Positions 51,538 to 59,457 of a stretch of DNA of 63,132 bases are shown here, in pieces (the stretch's first letter is position 1; every line of letters starts with the position of its first letter). A model generated the notes under the pieces. The model worked only from the letters and a program-made list of their open reading frames with translations, did no database searches and was not told the DNA's origin. The translations under genes and the position numbers were made by a program. The stretch spans positions 1-63,132 of the forward strand of contig NZ_QLTA01000032.1 in assembly GCF_003269065.1 (NCBI RefSeq), written 5' to 3'. Source of the stretch: Paracidovorax anthurii. Its GTDB lineage: Bacteria; Pseudomonadota; Gammaproteobacteria; Burkholderiales; Burkholderiaceae_C.

Positions 51538-52196
51538 TGCCCGTGCGCATCAATCAGCGCATGCGTGCGTTGGCGCTGGCGCGGGACTGCGCCCTGCTGG
51601 GAGCGCGCATCCGCACGATCAACCACCTCACCGGCCTGCGCCCGCGGGAGTTGCTGCATCTGCTCTTCAGCGCCCGCAAACCGCCGCCGCGCGGACGGGC
51701 TCCGGACACCCGCGAGTGGTACCACAGCGCCAACCTGCTCCATCGCACCGAAGCGTCCGTCGTCGTCGCGAACTTCGCACGCCTGCGCCAATTGGGGTTC
51801 CCGGCAGCCGAAGCCCTGATCGCCGCCTACCGCTACTACCAATCCGTCTACCGTCCGCCCTCGCGCATCAGCTTCGACCGCGCCTTCGATCTGGCAGCGC
51901 GTGTCGAAGGGCTGTGGATCGCGAGTGCCCCAAGCTTCCGCCTGGCGTCCTGCACCCGATGCGGCGCGGACTTTCTTGATGCGCTCAGCGGCTCGGACAC
52001 GGCGGCGTGCCCCTGCCCCTTCTGCCAGTTGATGGAGCGCCACAGGCGCGATCCCCGCCTCACCGCGACCGTGGCGGCAGTGCCTCCGGTGAGCGACGAG
52101 ATCATCGTCCACCTGGCGCCCATCCTGGGCACCGCCTCGCACGCCGACATCGAAACCCCCGCCTCTTGCGCTCCGTTTCCACCGGACAAGCGCTAG
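51534..52196 (+). CDS. FlhC-like transcriptional activator (220 aa)
   Basis: The protein follows FlhC throughout: RALALARDCALLGARIRTIN, LTGLRPRELLHLLF, WYHSANLLHRTEASVVVANF, YRYYQSVYRPP, and a zinc site C140-TR-C143 with C161-PF-C164. No flagellar gene is nearby; it stands just upstream of the relaxase and coupling-protein genes. SetCD of SXT/R391 and AcaCD of IncC plasmids are FlhDC relatives that switch on conjugation, so this pair is the likely master activator of the element. Confidence 0.82.
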   Translation: MMPVRINQRMRALALARDCALLGARIRTINHLTGLRPRELLHLLFSARKPPPRGRAPDTREWYHSANLLHRTEASVVVANFARLRQLGFPAAEALIAAYRYYQSVYRPPSRISFDRAFDLAARVEGLWIASAPSFRLASCTRCGADFLDALSGSDTAACPCPFCQLMERHRRDPRLTATVAAVPPVSDEIIVHLAPILGTASHADIETPASCAPFPPDKR

Positions 52197-52217
52197 CGGT
52201 GCGCCCAACAATGGACC

Positions 52218-52233
52218 GCCCGCCTGAACGGGC
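52218..52233 (+). promoter_or_regulatory. Hairpin before relaxase gene
   Basis: GCCCG-CCTGAA-CGGGC is a 5-bp stem 15 nt before the relaxase ATG (52248), next to its GGAGA. Confidence 0.35.
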
Positions 52234-52247
52234 ACGGAGATCCATCG

Positions 52248-54053
52248 ATGGCCCCTGGCATGTCCCCCGCGCACGGCGGCGCGCAATCCTTCGCGTCCTC
52301 GGACCCGGGCTTCGAGCCGCTACCGCTGGCGTCCCTGCTGTCTCCCCACGAGCAGTTGCTGGGCCGCATCAAGCTGTGCTTCGGCGCCGACCGCGCCACC
52401 TTCGAGCGCGAGCTGATGCCACTCGTGCAAGGCTACGCACGCTTCGTACACCTGCTGCCCGCGACCGCGGACAACTATTTCCGCGCACCGGGGGGGCTCC
52501 TGCAGCTGGGCCTCGAGACCGCGTTCTTCAGCCTGCAGGGCACGGACGCACACATCTTCTCAGGCCGCTCGACGATCTCCGAGCGCCGCGAGCTCGAACC
52601 CCGCTGGCGCATCGCAACCTTCATCGGCGGCCTGTGCTGCGAGCTGCACCGTGCCTTGAGCCATCTCATCGTGACGACCTCCGATGGTGACGAATGGCCC
52701 GCGTTCCTTGGTGGGCTGATGCCGTGGCTGCAGCGCGGCGCAGCACGCTATTTCGTGCGCTGGCGCCCCCACGCACGCGAGTCGCGCGGCCTGGGCCTCT
52801 TCGCACTGCCCCACGTCGTCCCGGCGGAGGTGCTGCAGATGCTCGCCCACGGCAACGCGGTCGTCGTGCCGCAGTTGATGGCCAGCATCGCCGGCGTTCC
52901 CCAGCACCGCGAGCACAACGTCCTCGATGAACTCGTGCGCCGCTCGATGGCGCTGGTCATCGATCGCGATCTGCTCGCCAGCGCCGACCGCTACGGCAAG
53001 CCCCAGTACGGCTCGCATCTGGAGCGCTATCTCGTGGATGCGCTGCGTCGGCTTGCCGCCGGCCACTCGGCCTGGACACCCAACCGCGACAAGAGCCGCG
53101 TCTGGCTTGGACCGGAGGGCCTGTACCTGGTCTGGCCCGGTGCGGCCGAGGATGTGATCGCGCTTCTGGAGGGCGACCAGCTGGCCGGCATCCCCAAGTC
53201 CCCGCATACCCTGCTGGACGTGCTGATCGAAGCCGGGGTCTTCGTGGTGCCTGATGGCGCCGCCCGGACCTGGCCGATCCAGCCCCCGGGCGCCAAGGCC
53301 CCTTGCGATGCCGTCAAGCTCGCCAATCCTGCAATCCTGCTGACCGGCCTCGATCCTCCGCCGCCCGCGCTGGGCACGAGTCTCCTCGCCCAGGTCGCCA
53401 GGACGCCCGGTCCTGTGCCATCGTCACCCGCTGCGCCAACGCCAGCGCCAGCCGCCCCGACGCCGACCCCGGCCGCAACGGACACGACCGCTCTCGGTAC
53501 AGCGCAAGCACCACCGAAACCGCCTGCGGCCACTGCGGCCGCACAGCTGTCCCTGCTGGACGCCGACACCGATGTCCCGCCTCCCGCGGGGCCGCCCTCC
53601 ATCATGGACACGCGGGCTCAGGCATCCGTCGAGGGCACGCCATCGGCTGACGCATCCGGCGTTTCCATTCTGAGTCTGAAAGCGCCGATGCGCCTGAACC
53701 CCACCGTGCGCAGCATCCTGGCCGACATCGTGGAGACGGCGAACGACAGTGCCCGGGCCGGCCAGGTCCAGGCCGTGGCCGAAGGTCTTTTCGTGGCATT
53801 GGCCGAGTTCGAGCGCCGCGGCATCCAGCCCGGCATGGCCATCCGGGCCCTGGACGAAGCCCGGATGCTCTGGCGCCCGCAGGCCAGCGGCCCTTCCACG
53901 GTCTCTCGCCCCATCGGCGAGAGCACCGTCCTGGGCGTGATCCTCGCGCCGGCGCATATCGAAGGGGCCGATGCACGGACCTTCACGTCCCTTGGCAAGG
54001 CAGCGCCTGCGACGACCTCTTCCTCTTCCCGCACCCGCCAGGGGCGACATTGA
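52248..54053 (+). CDS. MobH-type relaxase (TraI_2 domain, 601 aa)
   Basis: The N-terminal 300 residues contain VHLLPATADNYFRAPGGLLQ then LGLETAFFSLQ and ELHRALSHLIVTTSDG, the TraI_2/MobH core of ICE relaxases (PFGI-1 and SXT/R391 groups). An alanine- and proline-rich linker (about residues 385-440) leads to a C-terminal helical domain typical of these proteins. It nicks at oriT and pilots the DNA strand. The stop is 1 nt before the coupling-protein start. Confidence 0.85.
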   Translation: MAPGMSPAHGGAQSFASSDPGFEPLPLASLLSPHEQLLGRIKLCFGADRATFERELMPLVQGYARFVHLLPATADNYFRAPGGLLQLGLETAFFSLQGTDAHIFSGRSTISERRELEPRWRIATFIGGLCCELHRALSHLIVTTSDGDEWPAFLGGLMPWLQRGAARYFVRWRPHARESRGLGLFALPHVVPAEVLQMLAHGNAVVVPQLMASIAGVPQHREHNVLDELVRRSMALVIDRDLLASADRYGKPQYGSHLERYLVDALRRLAAGHSAWTPNRDKSRVWLGPEGLYLVWPGAAEDVIALLEGDQLAGIPKSPHTLLDVLIEAGVFVVPDGAARTWPIQPPGAKAPCDAVKLANPAILLTGLDPPPPALGTSLLAQVARTPGPVPSSPAAPTPAPAAPTPTPAATDTTALGTAQAPPKPPAATAAAQLSLLDADTDVPPPAGPPSIMDTRAQASVEGTPSADASGVSILSLKAPMRLNPTVRSILADIVETANDSARAGQVQAVAEGLFVALAEFERRGIQPGMAIRALDEARMLWRPQASGPSTVSRPIGESTVLGVILAPAHIEGADARTFTSLGKAAPATTSSSSRTRQGRH

Positions 54054-54054
54054 C

Positions 54055-55956
54055 ATGCTGGTGCGTCGTTACGAGATGCCCTGGCGCCGCGCCTTCGAGG
54101 CCTATGCCGGCCTGGCGTGGTTGATCGCGGGTCTGTACTTCGTGGCCATCACGATCCTCGGCCCATTGCCGACCGCGCCCGCGCTGGGACTTGCCACCGC
54201 CTGCCTTCTGATGGCACTGCGCAGGCTGACGCAGGCGGTGCGCATCCTGCGCCTGCGGGGCTCCCTCGGTGGGCGCCGCATTCAGGTGCTGACCAGCCAG
54301 GCGCTGGCACGCCTGTGCGTCGACCCGTCGCAGGTGCTTCTCGGGTTCGGCTTCGAGTGGCGGCCAGTGCATGCGCAACGGCTCTACGAGCTCTCCAAGG
54401 TGGACTACCGGGAATTCGCGGTACCGCGATGGGTGCTGCGCAGCCTCGGCCAGGGCGAGGCTGCGCAGCCCGACGCGGAGATCGGCCTTCCCTACATTCA
54501 TGGGGTAGAACCTGTAGAGCACCCGCTGTACCGGCCGCTGCAGAACTTCGAGGGCGGCACCCTGCTCGTTGGCACGACCCAGTCTGGCAAGGGCGTGGCG
54601 CTGGCCAACCTGATCACCCAGGCCGTGCGGCGGGGCGATGTGGTCATCGTGATCGATCCCAAGAACAGCCGGCGCCTGAAGCGCGTCGTCGAGAAAGCCT
54701 GCGAGGACTACCGCGAGCCGGACACCTTCATGGAGTTCCATCCCGCGTTTCCGGAGCGCGGCGTGCGGCTGGACTTCACATTCAACTGGCAGAAGCCCAC
54801 CGAGATCGCCTCCCGCATCCAGTCGATCATGCCGCCGGATACAGCGGGGGCGTTCTCAGCCTTCGGCTGGGACGCGGTGAACGTCGTGTGCCAGGCGCTG
54901 GTCGAGCTGGAGGAGCGTCCCAACCTGATCAAGCTGACCAAGTACATCGAGGGCGGCATCGAGCCTGTGCTCGAGGCCTCGCTGCGGCGCTTCTACGCCG
55001 AGCTCCTGGGCGGTGCGTGGCGCGAGCAACCCGAGATGCGCAAGCTGCTGCACGATGCCCACCGCGGCAACATGCGCAAGCCCTCCGAGGCCGCAAGCGC
55101 CGACCTGATGGCCTTCGTTGCCTACTACGAACACCAGGTCCCTCAGAACCAGCGCGACAAGGTCCTTGACGCCCAGGTCCGCGTGTTTAGGCACAACCGC
55201 GAGCACTACCAGAAGATCACGGCGAACCTGCTGCCCATCCTGTCGATGCTCACCTCCGGCGACCTCGGCCGCACCCTGTCGCCGGACCCGTTCGATGCGC
55301 AAGATCCACGGCCGATCATGAACTTCGAAAAGATCGAGCGCGGCGGCCACGTGCTCTACATGTGCCTGGATGCACTGCCCGATCCGTCGGTCGCTTCGGC
55401 CATTGGCGCGCTGGCCCTGGCCGATCAGGCGGCCCGCGCGGGCATGCGTTACAACCTCGGCACCTACCGGCGGATCGGCCTGTTCGTGGACGAGGTGAGC
55501 AACGTCATCAACCAGCCGCTGATCGAGATCCTGAACAAGGGAGCCGAAGGCGGCATCTTCGCCACCTGCGCCATGCAGACGCTCGCCGACCTGGCGCGGC
55601 GGCTGGGCAGCGAGGATGCGGCCCGCATGGCGCTCGGCAACCTCAACAACCTGATCGCGCTGCGCACCAAGGACCGCCCGACACAGGACTTCGTGGTCGA
55701 GACCTTCGGCAAGACGGCCATCCATACCGTGCGCGTTGGCCTGAGCCACGGCGCCGATGCCCACCTGGGCGACTTCTCGTCGAGCTACTCCGCCCAACTG
55801 GCCGAGAGCTTCGAGGAAGTCGTGCCGGCCGACGTCTTGGGCAAGCTGCCGAACCTGCAGTACTTCGCTTCGGTGTCAGGTGGACGGATCATCAAGGGGC
55901 GGTTTCCGATCATCGACCCCGATGCCAGCGGTGTCCTCGAAAGGAAGCAGGCATGA
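54055..55956 (+). CDS. TraD/VirD4-like coupling ATPase (633 aa)
   Basis: Two N-terminal membrane helices (AYAGLAWLIAGLYFVAITIL and the following LGLATACLLMAL) precede a cytoplasmic ATPase with Walker A GTTQSGKG (about 173-180) and Walker B IGLFVDEVSN (about 475-484). It is the SXT/PFGI-1 type of type IV coupling protein, which brings the relaxosome to the mating pore. It shares an ATGA overlap with the next gene. Confidence 0.92.
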   Translation: MLVRRYEMPWRRAFEAYAGLAWLIAGLYFVAITILGPLPTAPALGLATACLLMALRRLTQAVRILRLRGSLGGRRIQVLTSQALARLCVDPSQVLLGFGFEWRPVHAQRLYELSKVDYREFAVPRWVLRSLGQGEAAQPDAEIGLPYIHGVEPVEHPLYRPLQNFEGGTLLVGTTQSGKGVALANLITQAVRRGDVVIVIDPKNSRRLKRVVEKACEDYREPDTFMEFHPAFPERGVRLDFTFNWQKPTEIASRIQSIMPPDTAGAFSAFGWDAVNVVCQALVELEERPNLIKLTKYIEGGIEPVLEASLRRFYAELLGGAWREQPEMRKLLHDAHRGNMRKPSEAASADLMAFVAYYEHQVPQNQRDKVLDAQVRVFRHNREHYQKITANLLPILSMLTSGDLGRTLSPDPFDAQDPRPIMNFEKIERGGHVLYMCLDALPDPSVASAIGALALADQAARAGMRYNLGTYRRIGLFVDEVSNVINQPLIEILNKGAEGGIFATCAMQTLADLARRLGSEDAARMALGNLNNLIALRTKDRPTQDFVVETFGKTAIHTVRVGLSHGADAHLGDFSSSYSAQLAESFEEVVPADVLGKLPNLQYFASVSGGRIIKGRFPIIDPDASGVLERKQA

Positions 55957-56576
55957 TCCGCGCGGTCGCCGTGGCCTCCCTCGCGCTGCTGCTCGTTCTG
56001 GTGCTCTACGTGCCTTCGGCCCATCCTCCCGAGCGCTTCCTGGAGCAACTGCGCCATGAGCACGATGCCGCGGTCCGGTTCTGGGGGCCGGAGCCGGCCT
56101 ACCGCATGCTGGAGCGCTCGATCGCGATGCAGTCCAACGCCGCAGACGTCAGCCCGGTGCCGGCGGTGCGCGATATGCCCCGCACGCCCGGGGTGCCCGG
56201 TGCCGTGGCCACCGAGATGGCCTCGGTCAATCAACGCCTGTTCAACAACCCCTACTTTCGGTCGGTCGACGCGCTGCTGATGCTGGCGAGCTACCGCCTG
56301 TCGGGTCTGCTTGAATGGCTGCCCTGGCTGATGCCGATGGGGTGTGCCGCGGGCCTCGATGGCGCGCTCTCGCGCGTCATCCGGGCCAAGGAATTCCTGC
56401 AGCACGATCCCGAGATGTTCGCGTTGTGGGCCGCGTTGCTCATCATCGCTGCCTGCGGCGCGGTGATCGCCATGGTCCTGCCGGTGGTGCTCCATCCCGC
56501 CACGTTGGCCGGGTTTCCGATCGCGATGGCAGTGATGCTCGGCCGCGCGATCACCCATTTCCATCGGCGCGCCTGA
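55953..56576 (+). CDS. ICE membrane protein, DUF4400/PFL_4697 type (207 aa)
   Basis: An N-terminal hydrophobic segment (MIRAVAVASLALLLVLVLYV), a soluble stretch with FLEQLRHEHDAAVRFWGPEP, then at least two further membrane segments (LLIIAACGAVIAMVLPVVL near residue 170). Position directly after traD and the RFWGPEPAYRMLERS block match the PFL_4697 ICE membrane family. It probably assists coupling-protein or pore function. Confidence 0.78.
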   Translation: MIRAVAVASLALLLVLVLYVPSAHPPERFLEQLRHEHDAAVRFWGPEPAYRMLERSIAMQSNAADVSPVPAVRDMPRTPGVPGAVATEMASVNQRLFNNPYFRSVDALLMLASYRLSGLLEWLPWLMPMGCAAGLDGALSRVIRAKEFLQHDPEMFALWAALLIIAACGAVIAMVLPVVLHPATLAGFPIAMAVMLGRAITHFHRRA

Positions 56577-56655
56577 ACGGCGCGCGCCGCCCTGGCTCCG
56601 GCCGCACGGCCTCACAGGAGTTCTTCCGTCCACGCACCCACATGGCGCGCGCGCC

Positions 56656-56901
56656 CTACAACTGCGCCTCGGCCATCAGTTCGGTGAGGGTCATTTCCAT
56701 GGCGCCAGCGATGCGCGCGATGGAAATGATCCCGGGATTCTGGCCACCCCGCTCGATGCTGCTCATGTAGGACCTGTCGATCGCACTGCGGTGCGCGAGC
56801 TCTTCCTGGGAGATGCCCCGCGCACGCCGGCTGCGGCGTATCGCCTCGCCCAGTGCGGTGAGCACCGGGTCGTTGGCGTGCCGGGGCGAGGAAATAGGCA
56901 T
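56656..56901 (-). CDS. Xre-family helix-turn-helix regulator (81 aa)
   Basis: A complete HTH_3 domain: LGEAIRRSRRARGISQEELA, HRSAIDRSYMSSIERGGQNP, GIISIARIAGAMEMTLTELM. It is convergent with the ICE membrane-protein gene and divergent from the DUF5983 paralogue. Likely a local repressor of neighbouring genes, possibly the DUF5983 gene or the nuclease/helicase pair. Confidence 0.9.
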   Translation of the reverse strand: MPISSPRHANDPVLTALGEAIRRSRRARGISQEELAHRSAIDRSYMSSIERGGQNPGIISIARIAGAMEMTLTELMAEAQL

Positions 56902-56996
56902 CCCCGCATAGTGGGTTTATGATGCCAATCACACCACGGATGATCTTCCACATCGCCATGGCCGCACCGCTGACCGAACCAGAAGTAGAAGAAGCC

Positions 56997-57335
56997 TTGC
57001 CATGCCAGGCAGGCGACATCCTGAGCGCACGCATGGACGAGTTGGCCGAACGAATCGCTTCCGTGTCGCTGTGGCACCTGCAGCCGGCCACTCGCGCGCT
57101 CCTGCGCCGCAACGCGCTATCGGTCCACGCCTATCCAACCGAGTTCGGCGGCCTGGTGTTCATCGGGGTTCCACGCCAGCGCGCTCCCGCGGAGCACGAC
57201 CTCGATATGGTGACGGCCGCGGCCGAGCATGCTGGCGTCGCCTGGTTGCTGTTCGACGCCGAAGCGCCGGTGGTGGCGGGACTTCCACTGTACTGTGAGG
57301 GTGAGCTCCACCCCTGGACGCCTCGCGCGCGTTGA
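56997..57335 (+). CDS. DUF5983-like protein (about 112 aa), copy 2
   Basis: The body follows copy 1 at 3922: RIASVSLWHLQPATRALL, AYPTEFGGLVFIGVPRQRAP and WLLFDAEAPVVAGLPLY. The start is unclear. A TTG at 56997 lies where the leader GTAGAAGAAGCC aligns with GTAGAAGGAGCATCC of copy 1; the nearby ATG at 57002 is in another frame, and an in-frame ATG exists at 57033. An upstream ATG (56919) is only 17 bp from the divergent regulator and unlikely. Confidence 0.65.
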   Translation: MPCQAGDILSARMDELAERIASVSLWHLQPATRALLRRNALSVHAYPTEFGGLVFIGVPRQRAPAEHDLDMVTAAAEHAGVAWLLFDAEAPVVAGLPLYCEGELHPWTPRAR

Positions 57336-57678
57336 ACATCTGTCGCTGTCGACGCGCGTACGCACGATGATCGCCGCCAAGCTGACCTTCGGTACGGCCC
57401 CCGGTGCCGCCGTGAGCGGCAAGACAGCGACGTACAGCAGCCGTCCGCGCGCCCGCGGAGCGATCGCCCACGGTCAATGACCGGTCGCGGCCAGCGCGAC
57501 GGGCTCGCCTCGACCCGCTGCTGCCGTTCGTACCGCCCAGGCGCATCGCCGATAGGACTCATTGGTTGACCTGTCGGCCAATCACCTCGCTGGCGCGAAG
57601 CCAGCTTCCGTAGGTGCGCGTTCAAGCCTCTAGCGACGTTTGCTCGGGGCTATGCTGGCCCGCGCAGCGCCGCCCTCA
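57336..57678. other. Gene-free stretch
   Basis: About 343 bp between copy 2 of the DUF5983 gene and the stop of the helicase gene. Only chance frames. It probably contains the junction between ICE core and the nuclease/helicase block. Confidence 0.4.
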
Positions 57679-59457
57679 CTACCCGTTGTAATCGAACTCA
57701 CAACGGGCCAGAGCCTCGGTGGGCTCGTAGCTCCCATATCTTCCGCGTGAGCGACCGGCCTCCGAGATGAGGTGCAAGTGCTTTCGAGCGCGCGAGGCCA
57801 GGACGTACAGCAGCTTGCTGGCTGCAACATCACCGTCGGAATCGCTGAAGTGGGGCACCATGCCCTGGAGAAGACCGAATGCGATGACTACGTCAAACTC
57901 CGCGCCCTTGACCCCGTGAATCGTCGACACGGTGATCCCGGTCCGTTCACGGAACACCTTCTTGAAAAACGACAGATCGGTGATGTAGGCGGCGCCGGAG
58001 TTCTGCAGCCTCTCCAGCCGCGCCAGGGAACTCGCAAAGAATGCCTCGCGATGCTCCACCAGCGCAGGAAAAGCACTCAGCTCGATCCCCAGGCGATCGA
58101 GCAACGCGACAAAGGCTTGGTCCAGATACGCCAAGCCGTCTGTCTCGGTAATGGCGAGCGAGTTGGACTCCCGCAGCAGTGATCGCTGCGTGATCCTGGA
58201 CGTGTCGACGCCGAAGTCTCGCAGGTCGGCAATGACGTCCCTGGCCCATCGCATGCGTCGCACCAACATTTGGGGCGACGACTCTGTCAGCAAGATCTTG
58301 GAAAGCTTGAACCAAAAGTTGTCGGGATCATTGCTGAACGGCACCAATCCTGGACCGTCGAACTGCTGGTCGGGGAGCAGTGCTACCAGTTTCCGGGTGG
58401 TTGACGCAAGCAAGATCCACCACGGCGCCAGCACACAAATCTCTTCGGGCGCATGCCCCTCGGCTAAGCTCGTTCGAATGAGCCTGACCAGTTCGTCATG
58501 AAGGTCGTCGTGCGCAACGAGTCGGTTGTATGAGACTTGGCTGGGAAAGCCCGCCATCTTGCCCGCTCCCTCGATGTCGGTAGCGTGCACATTGAAGTTG
58601 GAGAAGTGCCCGATAATCCGCGCGCTTGAGCGGTAGTTCAATCGCAGCGCCATCTCCCGAATGGGGATGCCCGTGAGCGCGCGAAAGTCCGCCGCTGAAA
58701 TGGCATAACCGCCAAGTGAGCCATAGATTGCCTGGTTGGGATCGCCCACGATAAACGTCTTGGTGCTGCCGGCGCCCGCCCGAAGAATGGCCCCTACCAA
58801 GTTGTACTGGATCTGCTTCGTATCCTGGTACTCATCGACGAGGACATAAGAGAAGACTTGCGAAAGCAGCGCTGCGATATGCGGCTGACTCCGGATCAGC
58901 ACCTGGGAGTACCAGAGGATCAACTCGAAATCGATGCGTCTCGTGTCCGCCAGTTCTCGAAAGTACCCCGCCAGCACCTGGTGGATCGTGTCATGCTTCC
59001 AGGTGTCGGCACACCCCAGCCGGTAACCATCCCCTTCGAAGTAATAGTCGCAGTCCCACAAGGTCACGCCGCGGTACGGTGCGCACAGTCGCTCAAGCAT
59101 CTTCTCGCGGTCGTACCGGTCCAAGACCGTGTACCCACGAGCCAGCTCTGGGACATAGATTCCGTAGGGCTTGATGATCCATTCGAGACAGAACGAGTGA
59201 ATGGTTCCGATCCACAAGGCGGAGGTGTCGACGCCAAGGGCTTCGATTCGCTCCTGGATCTCGTCAGCGGCTCGGTGGGTATAGGTGATGGCCACGACGA
59301 TGCGCTTGTCCGTGCGCTGGGACAGTTCATACGCGATCTTGTAGGTCAGTGTGCGCGTTTTTCCGCTACCAGGGCAGGCGACCAGGAAGACGCTCGACGG
59401 TTCTTCGACGGCGGCCGCTTGCTCGGGATTGAGCTCGGTGGCATCCCAGACAAACAT
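57679..59457 (-). CDS. UvrD/Rep-type helicase, GajB-like (592 aa)
   Basis: Superfamily 1A motifs in order: LNPEQAAAV (Q motif), ACPGSGKT (27-34), TYTHRAADEI, VLVDEYQD (about 205-212), GDPNQAIYG, LNYRSS, STIHGVKGAEFD and YVLASRARKHL. It begins in an ATGA overlap with the OLD-type nuclease gene, the gene order of Gabija anti-phage systems (gajA then gajB). It is somewhat longer than the classical GajB (about 490 aa). GC content is lower than in the ICE backbone, a sign of separate acquisition. Confidence 0.85.
   Translation of the reverse strand: MFVWDATELNPEQAAAVEEPSSVFLVACPGSGKTRTLTYKIAYELSQRTDKRIVVAITYTHRAADEIQERIEALGVDTSALWIGTIHSFCLEWIIKPYGIYVPELARGYTVLDRYDREKMLERLCAPYRGVTLWDCDYYFEGDGYRLGCADTWKHDTIHQVLAGYFRELADTRRIDFELILWYSQVLIRSQPHIAALLSQVFSYVLVDEYQDTKQIQYNLVGAILRAGAGSTKTFIVGDPNQAIYGSLGGYAISAADFRALTGIPIREMALRLNYRSSARIIGHFSNFNVHATDIEGAGKMAGFPSQVSYNRLVAHDDLHDELVRLIRTSLAEGHAPEEICVLAPWWILLASTTRKLVALLPDQQFDGPGLVPFSNDPDNFWFKLSKILLTESSPQMLVRRMRWARDVIADLRDFGVDTSRITQRSLLRESNSLAITETDGLAYLDQAFVALLDRLGIELSAFPALVEHREAFFASSLARLERLQNSGAAYITDLSFFKKVFRERTGITVSTIHGVKGAEFDVVIAFGLLQGMVPHFSDSDGDVAASKLLYVLASRARKHLHLISEAGRSRGRYGSYEPTEALARCEFDYNG

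Noticed and set aside
51223-52196. A flagellar master regulator locus
   Set aside because: No flagellar genes nearby; the context is relaxase and coupling protein, so a conjugation regulator of the SetCD/AcaCD kind is more likely.
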